Shown here piece by piece: positions 11,700-23,300 of a stretch of 64,000 nt of DNA. The position numbers and the translations under genes were made by a program. The stretch is taken from the NCBI GenBank assembly GCA_029207755.1, contig JARCOQ010000072.1:186001-250000 (forward strand). Direction: 5' to 3'. The stretch is from Chamaea fasciata. Taxonomy: Eukaryota; Chordata; Aves; Passeriformes; Sylviidae. Position 1 is the first letter of the stretch. Each line of letters opens with the position of its first letter. A model generated the notes under the pieces. The model saw only the letters and a list, made by a program, of their open reading frames with translations, had not been told where the DNA came from and did no database searches.

Positions 11700-12185
11700 A
11701 AATCAGGAGATGGGAACCTGTCCTGATGGAGAACCCATCCCACAGATGTTCTCCATACCGTTAACAATGGACCCAGTGGGGAAATGGAAACCCCTGGATG
11801 TGCACAGCTGCGCCCAGTTTGCGAATACAACCGTGCACAGTGAGACTTTGACTTCTGGGGAAATTGTTCTGGGTGTGATGGCCCCTGACAGGGCCACCCC
11901 AGAGGCTGCAGGGCTGGACCTTCATGCGTTAGAATTAATTAGGACAAATCAGAAGCAAATGAGAGTTATCAATACAGGAATAGGAACTCAGATTTCTCCA
12001 GGACACTGGAGGTTTGAGAACTGCTCACTGGAGCTTGGCCTTGAAAAGCGTTGATGTCATGGGAGAAGGAATTGATGCAGATTGTCAAGGAGAAATCAAA
12101 GTCATCCTTTGAAACAATAGTGAACAGAGTGGATTATTTAAGCCTATGGCGTGGCAGCAATTACTGATGTTGCAGTTTGAAAAAC
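11700..12185 (+). pseudogene. Retroviral dUTPase (pro region) remnant
   Basis: The reading beginning at 11710 contains [16 protein letters not shown], a dUTPase first-motif signature, then [15 protein letters not shown] in the position of the next conserved segment. After a frame change near 12050 comes [13 protein letters not shown], resembling the D-x-D..GE catalytic motif, then a TGA. Avian class II ERVs carry dUTPase between gag and pol, so this belongs to a different or rearranged element from the pol remnant upstream. It is broken by at least one frameshift and stops. Confidence 0.7.
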
Positions 12186-13950
12186 AGTTGTGAAGAGAGG
12201 AGATCCACAGTGTCACTGCGGTCCCCTGGCTCCACAAGGCCCTGCAGGCTCCCAGGGCACCTTTGGTTCTATGGGGCCCGCAGGGTTTAGCTGGCGGGCA
12301 GGGTCAGCACCAAAGAGACACGCACCAACTTAAGGAAGCCCAACCCCACCGCGGGGGGACCCGCCTCCCGCCGGGGCTCTGCCGGCACCGCCACCGGGAC
12401 CCCCCAAAAACACCTCCCGGGGACCCCCCATGTCCCCTTGAGGGGCATCTGCGCCTCAGCTCTGGAGCCCTGCCAGATCCAAACATCAAGCTGCCCGGCC
12501 CCGACAGAAAAAAGCCCCGGGAGCCATAAATATATTTTCTGTGAGCTCCAAACATCCCTCCCCGCTTCAAAAAAACCGCCCAGGATATTTGGGGCGCGCT
12601 CCCCCTCCCCGGTCACCCGCAGGATACGGGGGCGATGGTCCCGGGGCGAAGGAGCTGCAGATCCAGAGAGCAGTGAAGTCACGCAGTGCCTCCTCTGCCG
12701 GCTCCAGCTCCTCCATCCCTCCTCTTCCTCCTCCTCTGTCCCTCCTCCTCCTCCTCCTCCTCCTCCGTCCGTGCGGCCGCGGGCCGGGAGCTCTCGGGTG
12801 AGCGGGGCCGGGCCGGGACACGGTGGGAAAGGGGTGGGTCACCCCCAAACCGAGCTGGGGGCAGCGGAGGTTTGGGGGAACTACGGGAAAGGGGTGAGAG
12901 GGGGGGATAGGGGGAGGTGGGACAGCGGGAAGGGAGTTCCCAGTCGGGGTCCCCCAGTAAACCCCAGGACTCCCAAGCCCTGTCCCAGCGCCCACAGTTC
13001 CCTCCACAGCCCCGGCTGAGTGGGGGGCTCAGCCCAGGACCCGTCATTGTCTGGGGCTCCCTCGAGTGCAGCAAATGGGAGAGTGCCCCCCAGGGTGGAT
13101 TTTTGGGGGTCTCCCCACCATCACGGCTTTAAGAACCCCCGACAGTCAGGCGCCGCTTTAACTCCCCTTGGCAGGGCGACACCACTCCCGTTGATTCCGG
13201 TAGTGGAGCCCCCATGGGGGGCTTGGGGGTCCCGGGAGGGTTTGGGGGTCCCGGGGGGTCTGGGGCTACCTGGGTGATGCCGATGGTGGTGATGAGGACC
13301 CCGTGCCAAGTATAAACCTGCTCAAGGGGGCTTGGGGGCGTGTTGGGAGGTCCCATGGGAATTGTGATGTCCTGAGAGGGTTTAGGGGGTTCGTATGGGT
13401 CGTTTGCAATCTTGGGGAGTTTTTGGAGGGTCCCAGGGATTTTTTTGGGGTTCCAGGGCAGGTTGGGGTGTCACGGGGAGATTGGAGGTTCCCAGGGAGG
13501 GGCTGGGGGGTACCTGGGCAGGGCAGGTGACAGAGCTGGGACCCCGTGCCGGGTCCGAACCTTCTCACTGGGCAGCGTCAGCGTGTTCAGGGAGATCCTG
13601 GGGGACCCCGAGGGTCACCCCAATTCCCAGGGGACCCAAAATACGAAGGGCTCCCCTGAACTCCCTCACCCCTGGATCTGCTGCAGGCAGGGGGACACCA
13701 GCACTCGGCCCCTGCCCCCACTATCATGGGGGGGCTGTGGAAGAAACCAGGGGGGCACAGACAGGTCAGGTTGGAACCCCAGAGTCCTGGAGGAGGGGAC
13801 ATGGGGACAATCCCAGGAATCCCCGTGAGGGGCTTAGGGGGGACCCAGGAGGATTTGGGGGCGGACTGGTGGGGTCATGGGGGCATTTCCAGGAGTCTTG
13901 GGAGGGGGGGAAGAACAGGGTGAGCCCCCAGGATGGGTTTGGGCAGAACC
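12186..13950. other. GC-rich DNA with G-rich repetitive segments
   Basis: 12340-12850 is GC-rich with a CTC/CCT triplet run at about 12719-12768. 13190-13540 is built of short G-rich words such as TTGGGGGTCCCGGG and is a candidate quadruplex-forming tract. Two related segments on the - strand, about 13265-13325 and 13520-13580, share a core reading (VYTWHGV and VRTRHGV) and look like a local duplication. The stretch lies downstream of the MHC remnant on the - strand and may be its degraded 3' part. No exon is proved. Confidence 0.4.
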
Positions 13951-14350
13951 GGATTGGAGCTTCCAGACGCTGAATCCGATGAGGAGAATGACCACGATGG
14001 CAGCGATGACGGACACAACGACCACCAGGGTGAGATTCCTGCTGGATTCCGGCTCTGGGAAGCACGGGATGGTGAGGAGGGGCAGGGGAACCTCCATCCC
14101 ACTGCGCCACATTCCCAAACTCCCAGTTACCACATTCCACATTCCCCGCCTCAGCCCAGGAGAAGATGCCGGACTCCGGCATTCCGGGATGCTACACCCG
14201 GCACCGGTGCTGCTCCCGCTCCTCTGGCAGCGCCTCGATCCTGGCCCGGGGGGGAAGGCGCCGTCACTGTTGGGAATGATCCCGGATTTCATCCCCCTTC
14301 ATCCAGCTGATCCCCGTGGTGCTGGGGTAACATCTGTACGTGTGGCAGGA
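13950..14350 (-). pseudogene. MHC class I heavy-chain remnant (alpha3 and transmembrane exons)
   Basis: Read on the - strand, about 14340-14150 shows pieces of an Ig-type alpha3 domain in order: LSCHTYRCYP, GISWMKGDEI, SGIIPNSDGAF, ARIEALPEEREQHRCRV and HPGMPESGIFSW. The pieces lie in different frames, with a shift at a C run near 14255, and a TAG sits directly after RCRV. An intron follows, then an acceptor CTTCCCAG at about 14062, then a transmembrane exon starting EPESSRNLTLVVVV and ending WKLQSG, about 14061-13957. No alpha1 or alpha2 exon is seen upstream. In the living family this protein presents peptides at the cell surface; this copy cannot. The domain order and spacing favour class I over class II. 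Confidence 0.7.
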
Positions 14351-17300
14351 CAACATCGGGAAACAAAGGTTTACTTAACCGAAACAAAGAGGTGGACAAA
14401 GGTGGAAGGGGGAGATAAAGCAGGTAAAAGACAAAGCTTGAGGCAGCTGCGTGCTTTTCTTTCTCCGGCGTTCGGGGAGACGCGTGTCTGCCGCTCCTCG
14501 AGGATCTCAGCCGCTGCAGAGCACGCCGAGCAGAGAACGGCTGTTGCTGGCTGGAGGAGTTTCACTGTGGCCAAAGGGATCCAGTCCTGGGAAATCTACT
14601 ATCACCAGTTCGGCCTGAATCCTGAGTTTCCCTGCCACCTGCGGGAGCTGGTCCAGGCCCGGCCTCGCCTTTGGCTCCTTCGGCGCTGCTCCTCTTGCTG
14701 CAGCGTGACCCTGCACCCCCTGCGCTGCCGGGACATCCTGCCCCTGCCTGCCGGGACACCCTGCCATCCCAGCGACCAGCCCGGGACTTTTCCACTGTTT
14801 CAGCTTGGTGCTCTGAGGATCCTGCAGGGACAGCGAAACCAAACTGCCCTGGGTTTTGTGAAACAAAGCCCTCAGGGTTCTTGGTACTGTTGTCGTTTGT
14901 CATTAATGCTGTAGTTGTTTGGTGGGGGGGGAGTTTTTTGTGTTTGTTTGCTTTGTATTACATACTAGTAGAGAACTGCTATTCCTATTTCCCAAATCTT
15001 TGCCAAAGAGCCTCTGATTGTAATTTTACCTGGCAGATACCTGTCTTCCCAAACCAAGACAAGGCGGAAGGACAAATCTCACTTCCTCCGCTTCCAAGGA
15101 GTGTATATTGTGTGTTGTACACTCCCTTGGGGTGTTTGCCACCTTTCCTGAGGGTGAACTTGTAGGATTTGTTGCAAACTTATTCACAAGAAATGTTGTG
15201 TGTACCTATTAGAGTTTTAGAGTGAGTTAGGGATTTGGCAAAGGTGAATTGTTTAAGTTGAAAATAATTTTTGGGTGTAACAGATCAACCCCTGCATACT
15301 ACAGATAAAAATACTTGCAAGAACCTTTCCCTTTTTCATTTATCATTATGCACACTGCTTCACTGGAAAAGGCCTCACAGGATGTGTTTGGAGAGGAGCC
15401 AGCTTTTCCATGAAACAACAAGGAATATTTGACTTTTGAAAGAAAGAGACAAAAACATGCCATTTTTTTAAATGGCACGTTCTTAGTTATCAGATTAACA
15501 ACATTTTTGGAGGGGTATTCAAGCAAGAATTAAGCGTAAAACATACAAATAAACGTACTCTTACTTTCAGCAATCCTTTAAGAACTGGAGACTTCTCTTA
15601 AAGCAGGATCCCTTTCCTTCTGGGTGGATCACCTTTAGGTATTCCTCCAAACAAGCTGCAGCTGTCCCATGTGACACTGGCAGGGGCAGCTCTGGGCCGT
15701 GGTGCTTCCCCAGGAGTTTTTGGCGGCTGACTCTTGCTTAGGTAATTTAGTAATTGTGCTGCCACCTTCGGGATCCCCAAAAGGTCTGTCTCCCACATGC
15801 CTGCATGTTGCAAGACTCTATTTCATTTCCATATGTTCCTCTTTTCTGTGCCTGATTGGTCTTTGGACAGATAAAGGAGGGGTTTTAGCACCTGTTAATG
15901 AATTAATTAAATGGTGGATGTACTGATGTAATCTCTACAAAATGATTCTGTTAGATACTTTGGAGACTTCTGTTTTGCTTGTGTGATCTTTACTATTTGA
16001 GGGAAACTTTGAAACTCCTGATGGGCCTTGAGTGATTTTTACTTCTTGGACAGACCATGCTTCTCTTGTCTTTCTACTTGTTGTCCCCTTAATTTTAGCC
16101 CCTAGAGGGCTAAACTTTACAGTTTCATTAAATAAATCATAAATGCTTCAGTTTATAAATAATATAGATGTTCATTGTATATTTTTATATAATTTAATTT
16201 TGTCGCCTACAGGGCTAAAATTTGGAGGGTGAGTGCTGCTCTTCAGGAAAACCTGGTGATGGAACAAATGAGGCGCAGCTGGCATCAGTCAAGGTTTCAG
16301 TTAGACAGAGTGGAAACTCTGCAGTTGGACCAAGTGCCTTCATCAGAGCAGCAAGTTCCAGAGCTCCTTCACTGTGGCACCTTCGGGCTTGGTGGTAGGA
16401 GAACCTGACACAGTGAGTGTAAAGCAACGACACCTGGGCTTGCAGAGTCTGTGGGTGAGTAAAATCTGGTCTAAGTTCTGTTGTTTTACAGAAGAAAAAT
16501 GTTGTAGCTGATCTGTCAAACACAGTGGACTCAAAGTGAGGGCCTGGCAGTGACTCTGTAAGAAGAAATGGTTTCTAAAACAGGGTAAAAAAGTGGGAGC
16601 TGGCTGCTGAAGATTGATAGCAGAGATTTTTTTTGGCTTGGTTGTCGCACTAGTGATTCCACGTGGTATATTTTGATGCTTTTAGTTTAGATTGCTGTAC
16701 AAGTATGAAGTTAAGGCATTAAAAAAAACCCCTCAAATTTGTCTCTTCAGCGGGCTCTAGTACAATTACGTGGTAGTAAATGCATCAACAAATATTGGTT
16801 TTAGTTATTTTTTGAAATAGCTCTTAAAAAGCATCCCAAATCTTGAGAATTCATTGGAGCCTTCCTTAATTGTTTGGCATTTCAGTGTGTGTAGGCAGTA
16901 GAGCATGTGAGCATCTGTAACCACGTTCGTGCGGTCAGTTTTGCAAATACATGAAAAAACTTGCTCATGGGAGAGTCACAGCCCACTTGTGTTTACAACC
17001 TGAGACTGGTACAGTGAGTAGAAACAAGCTGGGATACTTGTAGGAACAACAAAAACCCAGGAAACCTTGAGAAATATTTGGAATCAAAATTCTTGTGTGT
17101 TTATGGCCAATGCAGTGCTAAGAGAGCCAGGACATGTGGCACGTTAATGTTTGAGTTTGGTTTTTTAGTGTCCACTTAAAATTAGTAACATGGCTCAGAT
17201 TTTTCAATACAGATCTCTTAGGTACTGGAGGTAGTTAAGTGTGTCATACTAAACACTCTTGGAGTTGAAAATGTTGCTTTGTGTGAGTATTTGTATTTTC

Positions 17301-20300
17301 TGAAACTCAGCTGTGCATGCTTTTTGTTCGCCGTTGAAATGCTGTAACCACAGCTGAATTGAAATTGGTCGGTTCAAAGGAGCTGATACAATTTTATCTG
17401 TTTGCTCATCTAACTTAGAGCAAGAAATAGGCACAGACTATGGACTGAGGGATGTTCACTGGTATGTTTGAAAATTTGTGTTTGATAATTGAAGTTAAAT
17501 ATCATGAGAAAACCTCATAAACGGGTGAAATTCAACATGTAAAGTGCTTGTTTTCCTTTGTGGCCTTGTGTGAACTGTCTTGCAGATCAAACTTCTAACT
17601 CCTTCTATGTGAGTTAGCATTAGCAATAAGTGGCAAAGTCCATCCTGTTGTTAAGAATTTGGATGCTGTGTAGGGTAAATCCACCTTTTCCCCCTATTGT
17701 TTGGCCTCTCTTCTTACCATTTCTGTAATCATCAACGATTGAGTAAATCCCCAAGAGCATTTTGTGGTAGTGATGCAACCACACTTGCCATTTTGTGAGT
17801 GTGTGATAAATACGTATTAAATGGTACCAAATGAGCTTAGCAGAGATAATAGGTTGTGTGCTTTTCTCTAGAGGCAAGAACACCAGGTGTGGCCTGGTGT
17901 TGGGATCGTGGATCACAGGAATCAGTCGATGACCTCAGTTTTAAAACACCAGTCTGACTGCATTTGGTCTGCTCTTCTCTCATCTGGAATCTCTGCTGTA
18001 TGTGCAACTACAAACCCTTGGTTTATAAATTTACTTAAAACATTACAAATCTCATACTGATGTAAGACTGCTCCTGCGAGGAAAGGTTTATTAAAGAAAC
18101 AAATCTTACGTGAGAAGAGTGCAGAGAAGAGATGCATTTTGCCATAGCTGTATGGCTGAACCTGTGGGGGTGGACAGAAATTCTGAATCTTTTCTTCCAG
18201 CCCCTGTGTTGGAGGAAGGGTTAGGTTGGAATCCTGCAGTTTTCTAAAGTAGTGTCTTGGAAGAGAGAGGAATGAGTCCCAGGCTGTGCCTTCCTTTAGG
18301 AGAGGAAGTGCAGGTCCTGAGGTGGATATCTGCAAGGAGTTTTAGTAGTGTTACTAGACAGAATATGTATATTTTAAAACAAAGATAACTGTGTTCTGAT
18401 GGATTCCCTGTATAATACTTGCCTGGTGTTGATGGTACGGTTCATAATCTGGACCTGTGCAACTGTAGTTGCTTTTCTTGACAGTCTCAGTTCCAATTCT
18501 GCGTTATTGGCTTTTATAGCAACTGGAGAGAGCCAAGTGGCAGAGCAGTTTCCTGTGGATGGATGCTGCAAATATCTGAGAAGAGATTGCTAGTTGGGTT
18601 TGAGTTGTTCTTTCAGTTATTCTGTAGAAGAAATCTCCTTTGAAAAATGCAGCTGGGTGAGTGGAGTTTCTCCAGGGTGATCTGGCCTGGGCTGTGGCTG
18701 TGGGTCACTGCTTATACTGGCTCCAGCTGCTCAGAGCACCGAGGAGAATTTGGGGTTCAGGCTGGCAGCACACAGGTCGTCCAGGGAGGGCAGGAGTAAG
18801 ATTCCTGGTGTTTTCTGATCTTCTGCCTGATAGCTGGGCAGGGTGAGTTTTCAGGCCTCTCCTGCTTGGAATACAAGCTTGGGGTATAAGATATTGTTAA
18901 GTAGGGCACTCCACAAGCCACCATGCTTGTCTGCTTCTCTGCTTTCTTGCAGGGAGCAAATACAGCTGTTCTTTACAGATGGCTTTGCTACTACCCTTCA
19001 TATTGGGCCATGATCTGTTCATTCATTGACACTGGTAGAGGTTTGGTTGTGGGTGAGTTCTTTGGAGAACAATTACTATCCCAAATGGCAGACAAAAACA
19101 AAATAATTAATTCTCCCACAAAATTGTGCCTCTACGAACATAACTATAAAATGCAGCGATTACTGCTGCTGCTGCTCACTCGGTGACTTGTGTGAAAGCT
19201 GGATGTTGGCTCATGGGGCACAGTTTTATTAAAAGTGTATTGGGAGTTGTGGGAAGGTTCCAGGAGGTTAAATGTGGATTTTATTTTGTTTGTCTGTTTG
19301 TTTTCCAGTAACGGTGATTTTAGTCTTTGTAGTATGTGGGAAGCATTAAGTTGTCAGGTGCCTTGAACTGTGTTAATCCTCTCTGGCTGGAACAATTAGG
19401 CACTGAGAATCCCAAATGGCGAATGGTTTTGGTTACTGTGCTTCTCAAGTACTCATAACAGAGCTTCAGGTGCACAGTCAGGAAAAACAGGAATTGCAAA
19501 GTTTAAAGTTTTCATTCTTCTCTCTCTGTTGCTGATGTTTTTGCAGATTTGACAGTGTTTTGAAGAGGCCAGAAAGGTGAACACGCACACCCTCCTCACT
19601 GTGTTTGGTTGTGTCTTGTTATCCAATTAGATATTGAAGTCAGTATTTGGATTATTAATTGTTTAGCCAGGAGCAGAACCCTGAAATATATTAATTCCCT
19701 TCTTTGTATAAATGTTTTTCTAAAGATGTTTGCTGGATAAATATTGTGTTTTATTTTCATTAAGATGAGATTATGGAATCAAATTTAGAAGGAGGAAGAT
19801 AATTTGCTCAGGGTAGCCCCATTTTCTTCTTAAAATGGTACTTGGGCATTATTTGTAATGGTATTTTTCAAGTACTTTCTGGATAAAATGTACTAAGGAA
19901 ACAGCATGGCGCTGTCTGTAGCAGTGCCTCAAACTCATGAAAAATCTACACTTAAGGGAAAGAAATAGGAAACAATAGGCAAGCTGAGATCAGAAGTTAT
20001 TGATCGCTTTGATCTCACCAAAAATCAGTGGGGGTTTTGACTTGTATGTTATTAGTAGCAGGAACTGACTTTAGCTAAATAAAATTAGCTGGTTTTGGGG
20101 AAAAACCCCAAACCAGGTGGTGGTGAAAAGTGGCCAAGTGAAGAAAAAAGTGTAAGTTATTCTGGCCTAAAGAAGGAGGGTTTGTGGTCAGTGGGAACAA
20201 GGAAATAACCTTCACTTTTTCCTTTTGAAAAGTACCTTTTTCATTACTAGTGCAAGTGCTTTACCGTGAGGTGTGACCTTTGCGGTGAGCAGTTTTCTGA

Positions 20301-23300
20301 AACATCTTCCATGTGATGTGCCCTGTGGCACTGGCAATGAAAACGCAGTGTATTTTTAAATACTCTTAAAATAGGGATTGCTAAACTACTTCTCTGAAAG
20401 CATCTTCCCTTCAGTTCACCAGAAGTTACCAATTTGAGCAGTCAGGTGTACTGTATTGCTGTTTCTGCTTAGTGTTCTTAGTTCTCAAAACTGAAATGCC
20501 ATTTGAAGGGATTGTGTGTTGCTCAGTAATGTCAGTGTTGTTCTAATGTCATAATCTCTGTGTGGAAAGCGAGAAATGTCCGAACTGGAGATAAGTGGTC
20601 TAACAGACAGCAGAAGATCAACCTCTCAACTCAGTATGTGCCTTTCACATATTTGGCTTATTTTTGCTCCTATTGTGCAGCCACTGCTTAAAGTTGTGTC
20701 AGGCTGCTGTGGTCAAGCTCCTTTTTTGTTTAGGGTTCACCTGGTTACCTGACATCAAAGCAATTTCATTCTAGGATGTTGGATGTTGGTTTTTTAGTAT
20801 GTGGAATACCAAGGTCGGCATGAGCTGCAGAAGTGAGCTGCCTTGGAGCAGAGCATTGAGTCCCAGTCTTGCAGATGTGCAAGTTGCACTCACAATTATG
20901 GCTCTTTAGGTTCAGAAACGATTCTGTGGAAAGTTCTGCCCAGTGTTCTGCTATTTAGAGTATCTGTGTGGAGAACTCTAAGGAGCCCTGGTCTTGGAAT
21001 GGGTTATTCAGTTATCCTTTAAGTATTGCTGGAGTGCTGCTGGAAGAGCTGGCTGTGCTAGAAATTGCACTCTGCAACAGCGCAAAAGTGATCCATAACA
21101 CAAGTAACCCTTTGAGACAATGTGATAAAGGAAAATACTGAATCTGTGTGTTCAAGATCATTCAGTTGTAGAGTTTAGTGGAGTTCTCACATCTGCAGTG
21201 CTGATTTATAGGCATCGTCTGTGGCGAAAGGCAAAGTCATCACAGACGTTAAGTGCAGCATATGGTTCTGTATAATAAAATTCAACTCGTGCTCTCCACT
21301 TTAGCCTCTACCATATGGTTTTGACTTAATTTGTAGCCATTTGTTATGCCAGGTAAGTTTAAGAAAAAGTTACACAGTGATTTATCATTTGAAGAAAACC
21401 TCCATGTTTCCTACCCTGTCATTAATGAACTTGGATCAATTATTTGATCAGTCTACCAAAGTTGTTTGGGTTTACCTATTAAACAGTTAAGCAGCTATTA
21501 AATAGCTATTAAACAGTTCTGTTAAAGGTGTCAATAGTGCAAATAAGCATATGGTTTAGCTAGTCAGAGACAATCTGATATAGAAAACTTTGTATGTGAT
21601 TCTCGTGGCAGGATGAGAGAGTAACTTGGAGTTTGTTTGGTAGTAAAAGTACGTAATATTTTTTTAGAATAACCGTGTGGGGGCTGAGCGTGTGTGTTTA
21701 AATACTTATACATGTCTACTCTGAGAAATGAGGGGTCAGACGTGTCTCTCCAGGGCTTTGAACATAATTCAGGTAAAAGTTCCATGTTGTACCCCATCTT
21801 AATTTGAATGCCTAGGTCCAAGTGAATCTTTCAGTTCTGTAATGTAAATGGTGACATTTGAGTATTTTTGTTAACTATCGTACATGAAAATATGATGCTG
21901 AAGAAGTAAGAGTTGCCTCATTAGGCTGAAATATGGGCGTCCATTGGTCTAGCAAAGTTTCTGTGCTTATGAAATACAGGAAATGTATTTTTCTTTTTCT
22001 CCTGTTAGCAAGAGATTCTGTTAGTGATTCCTTCGTGGATCTTTAGGGGGCTGCAGGTAGTCCTGACTGCTCTGCTTTCTGACAAATTAATTTGGTGTGC
22101 TTTACCTTTGGTGGAAGATTAAAGGGGAAAATACTCTGGTATATCAGATTTTCCTTGGAGGCAACTCGTGACTTAGTAGTTTGGAACAAATGCTTTCCAT
22201 GTGGAATAGGCAGTAAAGGGCTCCTCTGTAAGTGTGAGTGATAGTGAAAGAGTGCTTGTCAGCTGATGCTTTGTTCCTTTAAGTATTGTGCATTTAGGGT
22301 ATTTTATATTCTGTGTAAATGTGTACAGAAATGCTTTTAGAGCAACAAGTTTGTGTTAATATGAGCCTAAAAGAAAAGTCCTTATCTGGTGTAAATTTGA
22401 TGTTTGTTGGTGGCTGTAAGGTAACACAGCTAGATGCGGTGTAATACAGGACGAACACGCTTTCACAGGTGCTGGTTAGATTCTCCTTTATTTCATTTAG
22501 AATCTTCCTGACTGACAAGACAGGATTTCTTCACCGTGGCTTTTTATTTAGCATTTATTACATATTGACTGGCACTTTTCAATTAAAACAGCAGTGTTAG
22601 CTGGGCCCTTGTAACTGTATGAACATCTCAAATGTGAAGAGTTGAATCCAGTGCTTTGAACAGATAGCCAGAGCGCTGAGTGCCAGAGGTGGTGCTAATG
22701 TGGGCAATGGCTTCCTGTATGCCTGGAGCCAGATTTTATCTTTATACTTTGTATTGGGATTTATAAAATGTGGCTGAGCAGTGTTTTTCTGGATTTGATG
22801 CATTTGGAAGGCAATTTTTTCTTCTGAGCACGTCCCCGTGTGTTGTTTTTGGAATTTTAAGATGCCTGTCCTGGTGGGAAGTCAGTAATAAGCATAATGA
22901 GAAAAACCCAACCCTGTTCTTCAAATGAATTCACAAGCCCACTGGAACTCCTTGAGTTTGATGAAAAAGTGACATTAGTCAACAAAAATTACCTTCTAGT
23001 CTCACAGCTCATGTATTTTTTGGCACACTGCCATGTGCATCCTGCCTGCTGCACAGCAATATTGGGAACATCTGGAAATAAATTTGTGGGTAAAGGTGAA
23101 AATTAATTATGTGCCTAACTCATCTCTACATGCAGTAAATGATGATATGGAAGTATTCTCTCTGTTAAATGCTAGGCAGGTACTGGATTAGGTGAAGACA
23201 AAATTGAAGGGAATTGAATGTTTTGGTACTACCGAGGAGCTCGAGCTCAAAGGCTTGCCAGTCCTGGGAAAGAATAAACATCAGCAGTGGGGCTGCTCCA

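Noticed and set aside
13877..14914. 345-codon + strand ORF
   Set aside because: It lies antisense to the MHC class I remnant, shows no domain, and is open because of GC-rich composition.
16080..16120. Short inverted repeat TTAGCCC/GGGCTAA
   Set aside because: Seven-base arms are expected by chance at this scale; no associated gene.
20570..20633. Candidate 64-bp exon ending in GTATGT
   Set aside because: Weak acceptor, two frames open, no neighbouring exon and no protein I can name.
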